A DNA stretch of 64,000 nucleotides from an uncultured Sutterella sp. (GCA_900767875.1 CAAGAT010000003.1:1-64000); one strand, 5' to 3'. Shown: positions 16,749-27,212, counted from the first letter of the stretch. The notes: generated by a model not told the origin, from the letters alone. Translations and numbers: made by a program.

Positions 16749-17774
16749 TTAGGGGTGGGGCTTTTCGGCCGCGGCACGGCTGAGGCGGTCGTTGACGGCC
16801 GCCCAGGAGGCATCCTGCGGGGGCGCCTGCACGATGATTTTTTCGGCGCCGCACGCGTCAAGCTCATGCATGGCCGCATAAAGCACGTGCGCGTAGCCGT
16901 CGGGATCGGCGGGGGCGGCGATGACGCGGCAGGCCGACTCCGTGAGGATCGCCGTCAGGGGATCGTCGCCGCACAGCAAAAACGCGGTTTTGGCCACGGA
17001 CCAATCCCTGAGGTGCGCGCGGATTTCGTTTTCGGGCACAACCACGAGTTTGGTCTGCGGCGCGTAGTGGCTCTTGAGGCGCCCGGAGACGCGCGGAGCG
17101 TTTTCACCGGCTTCCGAAACGGCAAAGCCCAAAACCTTTTGGAGCATGGCGGCCGTCACCTGACCGTAGCGCAGGATCGTGGGCTTGGGAGAAGTCAGAT
17201 CCACGATCGTGGACTCAACCCCCACGGCGCATTCGCCGCCGTCGAGAATCATGTCGAGCTTGCCCTCGGGCCTGACGCCGAGGTCTTCGGCCACGTGACG
17301 CGCACAGGTGGGCGAAATGCGCCCGAAGGTGTTGGCCGAGGGGGCCGTGACGGCTTTGTGCGTGTCGCCGGCAAAGCGCTTCAGAAGGGCACGCATCACC
17401 GGGTGCGAGGGGCAGCGGATCGCCACGCTGTCCTGACCGCCCGTGACGGCGTCGTTGACGCGCGCGCTCTTTTTGAAGACGAGCGTCAGGGGACCCGGCC
17501 AGAAGGCGTCCGTGAGAATCTTGGCGTAGGGCGAGGTTTGCTCGGTCCAAGCCGCCAGAGCATCGTAGCCCGTCACATGCACGATGAGCGGGTGATTGGC
17601 GGGGCGCCCTTTGACGGTAAAGGTGCGGCGCACGGCCTCGGGATTGTCCGCGTCGGCCGCCAGTCCGTAGACGGTTTCCGTCGGCACGGCCACCAGACCG
17701 CCGGCGGCCAGAATTTGCGCGGCCTTTTCAACGTCCGCGAGGGTCTTTTCAGTCAAAAGCGTCTCAGTGGCCAT
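16749..17774 (-). CDS. L-threonylcarbamoyladenylate synthase (Sua5/YwlC type)
   Basis: Protein of 341 residues, the two-domain Sua5 form. The N-terminal YrdC domain carries AVPTETVYGLAADA and KGRPANHPLIVHV. A linker and C-terminal Sua5 domain follow (LKSHYAPQTKLVVV, then a Rossmann-like half). It makes threonylcarbamoyl-AMP for the t6A37 tRNA modification, which TsaD (43-44 kb) then transfers. It is 21 nt after purK in an apparent purine operon, an arrangement seen in other Burkholderiales. Confidence 0.93.
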   Translation of the reverse strand: MATETLLTEKTLADVEKAAQILAAGGLVAVPTETVYGLAADADNPEAVRRTFTVKGRPANHPLIVHVTGYDALAAWTEQTSPYAKILTDAFWPGPLTLVFKKSARVNDAVTGGQDSVAIRCPSHPVMRALLKRFAGDTHKAVTAPSANTFGRISPTCARHVAEDLGVRPEGKLDMILDGGECAVGVESTIVDLTSPKPTILRYGQVTAAMLQKVLGFAVSEAGENAPRVSGRLKSHYAPQTKLVVVPENEIRAHLRDWSVAKTAFLLCGDDPLTAILTESACRVIAAPADPDGYAHVLYAAMHELDACGAEKIIVQAPPQDASWAAVNDRLSRAAAEKPHP

Positions 17775-17795
17775 GGCCGTGCGTCTTCCTGTCGG

Positions 17796-18968
17796 TTACA
17801 TCGGTTCGGGCAGTCCCAAAACGGCGGCGGCGTGCTTGGCACGCGAGAGAGCTTCCTCCTGCGTGGGCGCGACGATCGTCACGTGGCCCATCTTGCGGGC
17901 GTGACGCGCCTCGGCCTTGCCGTAAAGGTGCAGCTTGGCGCCTTCGATCTTCAAGAGGGCGGCCCAGTTGGGTTCGCGCCGGTTGTCGTTTTCGTCAAAC
18001 CACAGATCGCCGAGCAGGTTGAGCATGACGCCGTGGCACAGCGCCGAGGTGTCGCCCAGCGGAAGGCCCGCCATGGCGCGCACCTGCTGCTCGAACTGGC
18101 TCGTGACGGCCGCTTCGATCGTCACGTGACCGGAGTTGTGCGGGCGCGGGGCCATTTCGTTGGCCGACACCGTCCCGTCCTTGAGTACGAAAAATTCGAT
18201 GCACAGCACGCCCTTGTACTGTAGCGTTTCGGCGATGCGGGCGGCGTACTGACGCACCTGGGTGCTCACTTCGCCCGTCACGCGCGCCGGAAACACCGTC
18301 TCGGCCAAAATGCCGTTGCGGTGCACGTTTTCAAAGAGCGGGTAGGTGACCGTTTCACCCGTGAGGGACCGCACCACGATCACGGACACTTCCTTGGCAA
18401 GCTCCAGGCGCTTTTCCAGGATGCACACGCGCGAGCCCATTTCCGTGAAGGCGGCCTTGATGTCGGCGATCGTGCGCACGGTGCGCTGACCCTTGCCGTC
18501 GTAACCCATGCGGGCGGTTTTCAGAATCCCGGGCAGCAGATCGGGGCTGACCGAGTCGGCGTCTTCGAGCGACAGGATGGCCGCATGCGGGGCCACGGGC
18601 ACGTCCGCCACGCTCTCGAGGAAGGCCTTTTCGTCGATGCGGTCCTGCGCCACGGCCACGGCCGAGCCTTCGGGGGCGGTGACGCACGCGCCACCCTGCG
18701 CCAGGGCCGAGAGTACCTGCGCGGGCACGTTTTCAAATTCGGTCGTCACGGCCGGGCACGTTTGGCGCAGCTCTTCGATGGCTTCCTTGTTCGAGTAGCC
18801 CGCGTCGATGTGGTAGGCGCTGACTTCGGCGGCCGGGCAATCGCCCTTTTCCAAAACCTTGACTTTGTAACCCATGCGGGCGGCGGCCTGCGCAAACATG
18901 CGGCCGAGCTGTCCGCCGCCGAGCAGACCGAGCGTCGTGCCCGGCACCAGAGGGAGATTGGCTTGCAT
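17796..18968 (-). CDS. purK: N5-carboxyaminoimidazole ribonucleotide synthase
   Basis: ATP-grasp enzyme of 390 residues that carboxylates AIR to N5-CAIR using ATP and bicarbonate. It has the N-terminal LGLLGGGQLGRMF nucleotide fold, the YDGKGQ ATP-grasp segment and the terminal MAPRPHNSGHVTIEA motif. Partner of PurE, whose gene ends 22 nt upstream. Confidence 0.96.
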   Translation of the reverse strand: MQANLPLVPGTTLGLLGGGQLGRMFAQAAARMGYKVKVLEKGDCPAAEVSAYHIDAGYSNKEAIEELRQTCPAVTTEFENVPAQVLSALAQGGACVTAPEGSAVAVAQDRIDEKAFLESVADVPVAPHAAILSLEDADSVSPDLLPGILKTARMGYDGKGQRTVRTIADIKAAFTEMGSRVCILEKRLELAKEVSVIVVRSLTGETVTYPLFENVHRNGILAETVFPARVTGEVSTQVRQYAARIAETLQYKGVLCIEFFVLKDGTVSANEMAPRPHNSGHVTIEAAVTSQFEQQVRAMAGLPLGDTSALCHGVMLNLLGDLWFDENDNRREPNWAALLKIEGAKLHLYGKAEARHARKMGHVTIVAPTQEEALSRAKHAAAVLGLPEPM

Positions 18969-18990
18969 ACGAGAAAAGCGGAAAAATCGA

Positions 18991-19497
18991 TTAAACGGCC
19001 GGCAGCGTCATCGCGCGGGCTTTTTCATTCTGAGCCTTGCGGAAGGCTTCGAGCTTGGCGTACAGCGTCTTGTCGGTGACGGCCAGAATGCTCACGGCGT
19101 AAAGGGCCGCATTGGCCGCCCCCGCCTCGCCGATGGCAAAGGTGGCCACGGGCACGCCCTTGGGCATCTGCACGATCGAGTAAAGGCTGTCCTGGCCGCG
19201 CAGGTACTTGGAGGGAACCGGAACGCCGAGCACCGGCACGACGCACTTGGCCGCGAGCATGCCCGGCAGGTGGGCCGCGCCGCCCGCGCCGGCGATGATG
19301 CAGGCAATGCCGCGTTCCTTGGCCGTGCTCGCGTACTCGAACATTTCGTCGGGCATGCGGTGGGCGCTCACGACGCGCGCTTCATAGGGCACGCCCATTT
19401 CCTTGAGGATCAGGGCGGCGTTTTGCATCACCTCCCAGTCCGAGTTCGAGCCCATCACGATGCCCACGACGGGCTTGGCGGCATTGGTGTCAGTCAT
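18991..19497 (-). CDS. purE: N5-carboxyaminoimidazole ribonucleotide mutase
   Basis: Class I PurE of 168 residues, converting N5-CAIR to CAIR. Motifs GIVMGSNSDWEVM, SAHRMPDEM and the GAGGAAHLPGM loop are all present. Start at MTDTNAAKPVVG; an upstream in-frame ATG (19515) would add six residues. It lies between purC and purK. Confidence 0.96.
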   Translation of the reverse strand: MTDTNAAKPVVGIVMGSNSDWEVMQNAALILKEMGVPYEARVVSAHRMPDEMFEYASTAKERGIACIIAGAGGAAHLPGMLAAKCVVPVLGVPVPSKYLRGQDSLYSIVQMPKGVPVATFAIGEAGAANAALYAVSILAVTDKTLYAKLEAFRKAQNEKARAMTLPAV

Positions 19498-19572
19498 GGT
19501 GAAAATCTTCCGCAAAAGAAAAAAACAAAGGTGCGCTCAGGCTCTCACCGGGCCCGGGCGCACGCTGTACGG

Positions 19573-19596
19573 GCGGGGATTGTGAAGCATCCCCGC
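19573..19596. other. Hairpin in the purC-purE gap
   Basis: GCGGGGAT and ATCCCCGC form a perfect 8-bp stem in the 112-bp gap between purC and purE. There is no T-tract, so it is more likely an mRNA-stabilising or processing hairpin than a terminator. Confidence 0.4.
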
Positions 19597-19609
19597 TTGT
19601 CGGGTCAAA

Positions 19610-20500
19610 TTATTCGACGTCCTTGCCGGCGAGCTTGACCAAAGCTTCGCGGTACTTGGCGGCCGTCTTCTCGATGATCTCCGCGGGCGGCACCGGAGCC
19701 GGGGGCGTCTTGTCCCAGGGCTGGGTTTCGAGCCAGTCGCGGATGAACTGCTTGTCGTACGAGGGGGGCGAAATGCCCAGTTCGTAGCTTTCGGCCGGCC
19801 AGAAGCGCGAGCTGTCGGGCGTGAGCACTTCGTCCATCAGGCACACGCGGCCGTTTTCATCCAGGCCAAACTCAAACTTGGTGTCGGCGATGATGATGCC
19901 GCGGGTGGCGGCGTAGTCGGCGGCCTTCTTGTACAGCGACAGGGTCAGATCGCGGATCTGCGTGGCGATCGATTCGCCGTACATCTCGACGACCTTCTCA
20001 AAGGAGATGTTTTCGTCGTGCGTGCCCAATTCGGCCTTGGCCGCGGGCGTGAAGATCGGTTCGGGGAGCTTTTCGGCCTGCTTGAGCCCGGCGGGCAGCT
20101 TGATGCCGCACACGCTGCCGGTGGCCTGATAGTCCTTCCAGCCGCCGCCGATGATGTAGCCGCGGGCCACACATTCGATCAGGATCGGCTTGAGGCGCTT
20201 GACGACCATTGCACGGCCGCGCACCTGTTCGCGTTCGTCTTCGGCCACGACCGTTTCCGGATCAACGCCGGTGAGCTGCGTCGGCATGCCCTCGGCGAGC
20301 TTGTCGAACCAGAAGTTGGTCAGTGCGGTGAGCACTTTACCCTTCTTGGGAATCGGCGCGGAAAGAATCACGTCAAAGGCGCTGATTCGGTCGGTGGCAA
20401 TCATCAGGAGCTTGTCTTCGCCCACCGCGTAGCACTCGCGGACCTTGCCGCGGTAGACGAGGGGAAGGCTCTTGATGGAGGTCTGCATGATATCGGGCAT
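19610..20500 (-). CDS. purC: SAICAR synthase
   Basis: Phosphoribosylaminoimidazole-succinocarboxamide synthase of 296 residues. It condenses CAIR with aspartate using ATP. Typical elements are VYRGKVREC, TDRISAFDV, and TKFEFGLDENG with MDEVLTPDSSRFW. It is first in the leftward purC-purE-purK-tsaC-murI-nitroreductase run. A GGAG lies 10 nt before the chosen ATG; the in-frame ATG four codons in is possible. Confidence 0.95.
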   Translation of the reverse strand: MPDIMQTSIKSLPLVYRGKVRECYAVGEDKLLMIATDRISAFDVILSAPIPKKGKVLTALTNFWFDKLAEGMPTQLTGVDPETVVAEDEREQVRGRAMVVKRLKPILIECVARGYIIGGGWKDYQATGSVCGIKLPAGLKQAEKLPEPIFTPAAKAELGTHDENISFEKVVEMYGESIATQIRDLTLSLYKKAADYAATRGIIIADTKFEFGLDENGRVCLMDEVLTPDSSRFWPAESYELGISPPSYDKQFIRDWLETQPWDKTPPAPVPPAEIIEKTAAKYREALVKLAGKDVE

Positions 20501-20974
20501 GTCCGATTGTCTCCGTCAAGGATTGAGTAATCAACGCGCCGTGCGCGGCGAAACGCCGTTTCGCCGTCTGCGGCGTGCTTTAAAGACCCCCAATTTTAAG
20601 CGCAAAGTCTCCGCGGCGAAACTGCCCGGCCTCGCCTCGCCCTCGGGCGCCACGCCCGCGGGGCCCGAAGTCAGGCGCGGCGCGCCTCGGCGCCATTCGA
20701 ACGTGCGGGCGGCCTCGTCAATGCCGTGAAAACCTCTGAATAAAACCTTTTAGGAGGAAAACAATAACGGATTTGGGCTAAATCAGTCCTTGTTTAAATA
20801 GTGCGTGGCGCACCCGCGCGCGGGGAACGGAACCGCGCCGATGTCCGATAGATTGACCCTAACGTTCGGCCCGGGCCCCGCTTTACCCAAAAAAAATCGC
20901 TCCTCGTGGCGGCAAAAAGAGCGCGCAAGCCTGCCGAACAACCGAAATCACTCGAAAAACATAGGGAGAAACTC
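20501..20974 (+). other. 474-bp intergenic region between purC and gltB
   Basis: Divergent upstream region of purC (left) and gltB (right). It is GC-rich with scattered short inverted repeats near 20545-20575. Weak promoter-like elements are visible, for example TTGACC near 20847 and an AT-rich stretch near 20790-20800. AGGAGGAAAA near 20751-20760 resembles a ribosome site but no convincing ORF follows. No RNA gene or riboswitch is recognised. Confidence 0.4.
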
Positions 20975-23900
20975 ATGGCAAGTTCGCAAGCCCTGCGACG
21001 GGAAGCCGCCGCAAAAGGCCTGTATCGCCCTGAAGCCGAGCACGACGCCTGCGGCGTGGGGTTTGTCGCCAACATCAAGGGATGCGTCTCGCACAAGGTC
21101 ATCGAAGACGCGCTGCTGATCCTGCACAACCTCGACCACCGCGGCGCCGTCGGCGCCGATCCACTCTTTGGCGACGGCGCCGGGATCATGATTCAGATCC
21201 CCGACGCCTTTTACCGCGCACAGATGGCCGAGCAGGGCGTCACGCTGCCCGCCCCGGGCGAATACGGCGTGGGCATGATCTTCCTGCCGCGCGAATCGGC
21301 CTCCCGCCAGGTCTGCGAGCAGGAGCTCGAACGCATGGTCAAAAAGGAAGGCCAGGTCGTTCTGGGCTGGCGCGATGTGCCCGTCGACCGCGAAATGCCC
21401 ATGAGCCCGACGGTGCGCGACAGCGAACCGGTCATCCGTCAGATCTTCATCGGCCGCGGCCCGGACGTGATGGTGCAGGATGCGCTCGAGCGCAAGCTCT
21501 ACATCATCCGCAAGAGCTCGGCGCACCGCATCCGTTCCCTGAACCTCAAGCACGGCTCGGAATACTTCGTGCCCTCCATGAGCACCCGCACGGTGGTCTA
21601 CAAGGGCCTGCTGCTGGCCGATCAGGTCGGCCGCTACTACCGCGACCTGCAGGATCCGGAATGTAAGAGCGCCCTGGCGGTCGTGCACCAGCGCTTCTCG
21701 ACCAATACGTTCCCGGCCTGGGCTCTGGCGCACCCCTACCGCTACATCGCCCACAACGGCGAAATCAACACGGTCAAGGGCAACTACAACTGGATCTGCG
21801 CCCGTGAAAACGTCTGGAAGTCGGCCGTTTTGGGCGACGACGTCAAAAAGCTCGTTCCCCTCATTTACGAAGGTCAGTCCGATACGGCGAGCCTGGACAA
21901 CGCCGTCGAACTTTTGGTGATGGCCGGCTACTCCCTGCCGCAGGCCATGATGCTGCTCGTGCCCGAAGCCTGGGAAAAGGCCGACACGATGGACGCGGAC
22001 CGTCAGGCCTTCTACGCCTACCACGCCCCGATGATGGAAGCCTGGGATGGTCCGGCGGCCCTGGTCTTTACCAACGGCGTGCAGATCGGCGCCATGCTCG
22101 ATCGCAACGGCCTGCGTCCGGCCCGCTACGTCGTCACCGACGACGACACGGTGGTGCTGGCTTCCGAAGTGGGCGTGCTGCCCATTCCAGAAAGCCGCAT
22201 CCGCCGCAAGTGGCGTATCGAACCCGGCAAGATGCTTCTGATCGACACGGTGCAGGGCCGCATCATTTCCGACGAGGAAATCAAGAACCAGGTCGCCCTG
22301 GACAAGCCCTACCGCGAGTGGGTCGAGCGCCTGAATCTGCGCCTGGACGACCTCGGGGCCGAAATGGCCGAGCGCGTGTGCCCGACCACGGATCCGGCGC
22401 GCCTCACCGAACTTCAGCGCGTCTTCGGCATGACGCAGGAAGACGTCAACGACATCCTGCTGCCGATGGCCGTCAAGGGAATGGAACCGACGGGCTCCAT
22501 GGGCAACGACTCCGCGTTGCCGGTTTTGTCCAAGCGCGCGACCTCGTTCTTTTCTTACTTCAAGCAGCTTTTTGCGCAGGTGACCAATCCGCCGATCGAC
22601 CCGATCCGCGAAGAGCTCGTCACGAGCCTGGTGAGCTTCATCGGTCCCAAGCCCAATCTGCTCGACATTAACAACGTCAATCCGCCGCGCCGCATTGAAA
22701 TCCTGCAGCCCGTGCTCTTTGAAAGCGACATGGCGATGCTGCGCAGCATCGACGAGCACACCGCGGGCAAGTTCCGCAGCCATGAAATCGACATCACGTA
22801 CCCGGCCGCCTGGGGCAGCGACGGCATCGAAGCGCATCTGGCCGGCCTTTGCGCCCGCGCGGTCGACGCCATCGGCGAGGGCTACAACATCCTGATTTTG
22901 AGCGACGAGAAGGTCGGGCGCGATCGCGTGGCCATCCCCGTGCTGCTGGCGGTGAGCGCCATTCACCAGCACCTCATCCACGAAGGTCTGCGCACCAACG
23001 TCGGTCTGGTGGTGCACTCGGGCGCCGTCTTTGAAACGCACGACTTTGCGCTGCTGATGGGGTACGGTGCCGAAGCCGTGCACCCGTACCTGAGCCTGGC
23101 GGTGCTGCGCAAGCTCGCCCCGATGGCGGGCCTCTCGCCCGAAGAGGCGGTGGCGCACTACGTCAAGGCCGTGGGCAAGGGCCTGACCAAGGTCATGGCC
23201 AAGATGGGCATCTGCACCATCATGAGCTACCGCGGCGCGCGCATCTTTGAGGCCATTGGCCTCAAGAGCGACTTCGTGGACCGCTATTTCCACGGCACGC
23301 CGAGCAAGATCGAAGGCATCGGCATCTTTGAGGTCATGCGCGAAGCCATGGCGCAGCACGAGGCGGCCTACGCCGAGCGCGGCGGCGCCAAGGGCGAGCT
23401 GCCCACGGGCGGCCAGTACGCCTGGCGCGCCGACGGCGAAGAGCATATGTGGACGCCCGAGGCGATCGTCAAGCTGCAGCGCGCGTCCCGTCAGAAGAAC
23501 TATCAGACGTACAAGGAATACGCTCAGATCATCAACGATCAGAGCCGCCGTCAGATGACCCTGCGCGGTCTGCTGCGCTTTAAGAGCGAAGGCTGCACGC
23601 CCGTTCCCCTCGAGGAGGTGGAACCCGCTAAGCAAATCGTGCGCCGCTTTGCCACGGGCGCCATGAGTATGGGCTCGATTTCGGCCGAAGCGCACGCCAC
23701 CCTGGCCGTTGCCATGAACCGCATCGGCGGCAAGAGCAACACGGGGGAGGGCGGCGAGGATCCGCGCCGTTACGAAGAGGAACTGCGCACGGGCAAGTCC
23801 CCGGTCAAGGCCGGCATGAGCGTGGCCGATATCCTCGGCAAGGATCGCATCGTGGCCAAGATCGAGCTCGAAAAGGGCGACAGCCTGCGCTCGCGCATCA

Positions 23901-25651
23901 AGCAGGTGGCCAGCGGCCGCTTCGGCGTGACGGAGCAGTACCTCGCCAGTGCCGACCAGATCCAGATCAAGATGGCCCAGGGCGCCAAGCCCGGCGAAGG
24001 CGGTCAGCTCCCCGGCCACAAGGTGAGCGAATACATCGCCCAGCTGCGCTACTCGGTGCCGGGCGTGGGTCTGATTTCGCCGCCTCCGCACCACGACATT
24101 TACTCGATCGAGGACTTGGCCCAGCTCATTCATGACCTCAAGTGCGCCAACGACAAGGCCGACATCTCCGTCAAGCTCGTGAGCGAATCGGGCGTGGGCA
24201 CGGTGGCCGCGGGTGTGGCCAAGGCCAAGGCCGACCACATCGTGATCGCCGGCCACGACGGCGGCACGGGCGCCAGCCCCATTTCCTCGGTCAAGCACGC
24301 CGGCAGCAGCTGGGAGCTCGGCCTGTCCGAAACCCAGCAGACCCTTGTGGCCAATCGGCTGCGTGACCGCGTGGTCGTGCAGGTCGACGGTCAGATCAAG
24401 ACGGGCCGCGACGTGGTGATCGGCGCCATGCTCGGTGCCGACGAATTCGGCTTTGCCACCGCTCCGCTCGTTGTCGAAGGCTGCCTGATGATGCGTCAGT
24501 GCCACCTCAACACCTGCCCGGTCGGCATCGCCACGCAGGATCCGGAACTGCGCAAGCGCTTCAAGGGCAAGCCCTCGAGCCTGGTGAACTACTTCTTCTT
24601 CGTGGCCGAAGAGGCCCGCGAGATCATGGCCGAGCTCGGCATGCGCCGCTTCGAGGATCTGATCGGCCGCACCGATCTTTTGGAGCAGCGCACCGACATC
24701 GACAACTGGAAGGCCCAGGGCGTGGACCTCTCGCGCGTGCTCTTTAAGCCGTCGGTTGCGGTCGAAAAGCTGCGCCACGGCGCCCGCCAGGACCATGGGC
24801 TTGCCAAGAGCCTCGACGCCAAAATCCTGGCCGAAATCGGCGAGTCGATCCGCAAGGGAAAGAAAGTCAACAAGACCTACCCGATCTGCAACGTCAACCG
24901 TACGGCGGGCACTCAGGTCGCGCACGCCGTCGTGGACGCCTTCGGTGCCAAGGGCCTGCCCGACAATACGGTGCATCTGACCTTCCGCGGCACGGCCGGT
25001 CAGTCCTTCGGCGCGTTTGCCGCCGCGGGCATGACCCTCGAACTCGAAGGCCAGGCCAACGACTACGTGGGCAAGGGTCTGTCGGGCGGCACGATCATCG
25101 TGCGCGCCAGCGCCGACTTCCACGGCAACCCGCAGGAGAACATCATCGCCGGCAACACGACCCTGTACGGGGCCACGAGCGGCGAGGCGTACTTCAACGG
25201 TGTGGTGGGCGAGCGCTTTGCCGTGCGTCTGTCGGGCGCGAGCGCCGTCGTCGAAGGCACGGGCGACCATGGGTGCGAATACATGACGGGCGGCACCGTC
25301 GTCGTGCTCGGCAAGACCGGCCGCAACTTCGCCTCGGGCATGTCCGGCGGCGTGGCCTTCGTCTTTGACGCCGACGGCGACTTCGAGTCGCGCTGCAACA
25401 CCTCCATGGTGATGCTCGAGCGTGTGGTCGGCTCGTCCGAACAAAAGCGCAAGAGCGACAAGCGCACCTGGCACATGGGCAAGACTGACGAAGAACTCTT
25501 GAAGGGCCTCATCGAGCAGCACAGCCGCTACACGGGCTCGGCCCTGGCTGCCGAACTGCTCGAACACTGGGCAAGCGCCCGCACGCGCTTCGTGAAGGTG
25601 ATGCCGATGCAGTACAAGCAGGCTCTGACGGCTCTGGCCGAGGCCGAGTAA
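20975..25651 (+). CDS. gltB: Glutamate synthase (NADPH) large subunit
   Basis: Protein of 1558 residues, full GltB length. The N-terminal class II glutamine amidotransferase domain has its nucleophile Cys in EHDACGVGFVA; here several residues precede it. The FMN-binding synthase domain includes GGKSNTGEGGEDPRRY and GHDGGTGASPISS. The 3Fe-4S cluster Cys lie in MRQCHLNTCPVGIA. A C-terminal GXGXG beta-helix domain follows. It makes two glutamates from glutamine and 2-oxoglutarate. ATG 20975 follows AGGGAGAA. Paired with gltD 16 nt downstream. Confidence 0.97.
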   Translation: MASSQALRREAAAKGLYRPEAEHDACGVGFVANIKGCVSHKVIEDALLILHNLDHRGAVGADPLFGDGAGIMIQIPDAFYRAQMAEQGVTLPAPGEYGVGMIFLPRESASRQVCEQELERMVKKEGQVVLGWRDVPVDREMPMSPTVRDSEPVIRQIFIGRGPDVMVQDALERKLYIIRKSSAHRIRSLNLKHGSEYFVPSMSTRTVVYKGLLLADQVGRYYRDLQDPECKSALAVVHQRFSTNTFPAWALAHPYRYIAHNGEINTVKGNYNWICARENVWKSAVLGDDVKKLVPLIYEGQSDTASLDNAVELLVMAGYSLPQAMMLLVPEAWEKADTMDADRQAFYAYHAPMMEAWDGPAALVFTNGVQIGAMLDRNGLRPARYVVTDDDTVVLASEVGVLPIPESRIRRKWRIEPGKMLLIDTVQGRIISDEEIKNQVALDKPYREWVERLNLRLDDLGAEMAERVCPTTDPARLTELQRVFGMTQEDVNDILLPMAVKGMEPTGSMGNDSALPVLSKRATSFFSYFKQLFAQVTNPPIDPIREELVTSLVSFIGPKPNLLDINNVNPPRRIEILQPVLFESDMAMLRSIDEHTAGKFRSHEIDITYPAAWGSDGIEAHLAGLCARAVDAIGEGYNILILSDEKVGRDRVAIPVLLAVSAIHQHLIHEGLRTNVGLVVHSGAVFETHDFALLMGYGAEAVHPYLSLAVLRKLAPMAGLSPEEAVAHYVKAVGKGLTKVMAKMGICTIMSYRGARIFEAIGLKSDFVDRYFHGTPSKIEGIGIFEVMREAMAQHEAAYAERGGAKGELPTGGQYAWRADGEEHMWTPEAIVKLQRASRQKNYQTYKEYAQIINDQSRRQMTLRGLLRFKSEGCTPVPLEEVEPAKQIVRRFATGAMSMGSISAEAHATLAVAMNRIGGKSNTGEGGEDPRRYEEELRTGKSPVKAGMSVADILGKDRIVAKIELEKGDSLRSRIKQVASGRFGVTEQYLASADQIQIKMAQGAKPGEGGQLPGHKVSEYIAQLRYSVPGVGLISPPPHHDIYSIEDLAQLIHDLKCANDKADISVKLVSESGVGTVAAGVAKAKADHIVIAGHDGGTGASPISSVKHAGSSWELGLSETQQTLVANRLRDRVVVQVDGQIKTGRDVVIGAMLGADEFGFATAPLVVEGCLMMRQCHLNTCPVGIATQDPELRKRFKGKPSSLVNYFFFVAEEAREIMAELGMRRFEDLIGRTDLLEQRTDIDNWKAQGVDLSRVLFKPSVAVEKLRHGARQDHGLAKSLDAKILAEIGESIRKGKKVNKTYPICNVNRTAGTQVAHAVVDAFGAKGLPDNTVHLTFRGTAGQSFGAFAAAGMTLELEGQANDYVGKGLSGGTIIVRASADFHGNPQENIIAGNTTLYGATSGEAYFNGVVGERFAVRLSGASAVVEGTGDHGCEYMTGGTVVVLGKTGRNFASGMSGGVAFVFDADGDFESRCNTSMVMLERVVGSSEQKRKSDKRTWHMGKTDEELLKGLIEQHSRYTGSALAAELLEHWASARTRFVKVMPMQYKQALTALAEAE

Positions 25652-25667
25652 GGGAGAAAGAATAAAA

Positions 25668-27155
25668 ATGACGACCAACAAGGAACCGATTCGAATCGAG
25701 CGCATTGAATTCGGCCACCAGTCGGTTGAAGAGCGCATTAAGCACTTCAACGACTTCACCGTGCCGCTCACCGACGAAGAGATTCACACCCAGTCGCTGC
25801 GCTGCCTGCACTGCGGCACGCCCTACTGCTCCTCGAGCTGCCCGCTGCACAACCGCCCGGTCGACTTTAACCGGCTCGTGCGCGACGGCAAGTGGCGCGC
25901 GGCCTGGGAGTGCCTCAACGCCACGAGCAACTTCCCGGAATTCACGAGCCGCGTGTGCCCGGCGCTTTGCGAGGCCGGCTGCACGCAGTACTACGTGGAA
26001 GACTCGGCCGTGGGCATCAAGACGATCGAGCGCGCCATCATCGACCGCGCCTGGAAGTCGGGCTGGGTCAAGCCTGAAAAGAGCCCGGTCAAGACCGGCA
26101 AGCGCGTGGCGGTCGTGGGTTCGGGCCCGGCGGGCCTGGCCTGCGCCCAGCGCCTGGCCCGTGCCGGCCACAAGGTGACCGTGTACGAAAAGAACGCCGC
26201 CGCGGGCGGTCTGTTGCGCTACGGCATTCCCGACTTCAAGCTCGGCAAGGAGCTCATCGAGCGTCGCGTCGAGCAGATGAAGCACGAAGGCGTGACCTTC
26301 AAGTTCGGCACGGCCGTGGCCGCCAAGAGCTTTGCCTCGGGCGTGCACTCGGCGGCCGACAAGACCGTGACGGCCGACAAGCTGCGCCGCGACTACGACG
26401 CGGTGGTGCTGGCCTGCGGCGCCGAAGTGCCGCGCGATTTGCCCGTCAAGGGCCGCCAAGGCAAGGGCGTGCACTTTGCCCTGGAACTGCTCATCGGGCA
26501 GAACCGCGCCAACGCCGGTGAAATCGAACAGGCGCCCGTCTCCTGCGAAGGGTGCGACGTGGCCGTCATCGGCGGCGGCGACACGGGCAGCGACTGCGTG
26601 GGCACGGCCCGCCGTCAGGGCGCGGGCAAGATCTATCAGGTCGACATCACCGCGTGCCCGCCCGCAAAGGAAGACAAGGACGCCGTCTGGCCCGACTGGC
26701 CCCGCATTCTGCGCACCTCCACCTCTCAGGAGGAAGGTTGCGAGCGGCTGTGGGAGACGGCCACCAAGGAAATCCTTCTCGATAAGGACGGTAACGTGCG
26801 TGCGCTGCACTGCGTCAAGGTCAAGTTCGACCCGGCCGCCCGCCGCTTTGTCGACGTGGAGGGCTCGGACTTCGAGCTGCCCGTCTCGCGCGTGATCCTG
26901 GCCATGGGCTTTGTGCACACGAGTCCGGAAACGATGCAGGCGCTCGGGGTGCAAACGGATGCGCGCGGCAACGCCGTCGCCTCCGACAAGGCCAGCGCCG
27001 ACAAGCCCTTTGTCACGTCCGTCGAGGGGGTCTTTGCCTGCGGCGACGCCCGCAAGGGCCAGTCCCTGGTGGTGCATGCCATGAGCGAAGGGCGCCGCTG
27101 CGCCCGCGCCGTGGACATGTTCCTGATGGGTCAGAGCGACATGTCCGAGCGCTGA
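25668..27155 (+). CDS. gltD: Glutamate synthase small subunit
   Basis: Protein of 495 residues. The N-terminal ferredoxin-like domain holds the Cys ligands for two 4Fe-4S clusters (CLHCGTPYC...C and CPALCEAGC). An FAD-binding GSGPAGLACAQRLARAG motif and an NADPH-binding GGGDTGSDC motif follow. It passes electrons from NADPH to GltB. RBS AGGGAGAAAG precedes the ATG. A bidirectional terminator follows the gene. Confidence 0.97.
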   Translation: MTTNKEPIRIERIEFGHQSVEERIKHFNDFTVPLTDEEIHTQSLRCLHCGTPYCSSSCPLHNRPVDFNRLVRDGKWRAAWECLNATSNFPEFTSRVCPALCEAGCTQYYVEDSAVGIKTIERAIIDRAWKSGWVKPEKSPVKTGKRVAVVGSGPAGLACAQRLARAGHKVTVYEKNAAAGGLLRYGIPDFKLGKELIERRVEQMKHEGVTFKFGTAVAAKSFASGVHSAADKTVTADKLRRDYDAVVLACGAEVPRDLPVKGRQGKGVHFALELLIGQNRANAGEIEQAPVSCEGCDVAVIGGGDTGSDCVGTARRQGAGKIYQVDITACPPAKEDKDAVWPDWPRILRTSTSQEEGCERLWETATKEILLDKDGNVRALHCVKVKFDPAARRFVDVEGSDFELPVSRVILAMGFVHTSPETMQALGVQTDARGNAVASDKASADKPFVTSVEGVFACGDARKGQSLVVHAMSEGRRCARAVDMFLMGQSDMSER

Positions 27156-27212
27156 TCGCGCCCATGAAAAACCCGCTGCAACCCATGAGGGCGGCGGCGG
27201 GTTCAAGCCACA

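Noticed and set aside
20948..25771. A 1607-residue open frame on the minus strand
   Set aside because: It lies exactly antisense to gltB, whose motifs are unmistakable. Its composition (His/Gly/Ala/Val/Asp-rich) is that of GC-rich third-position shadow frames.
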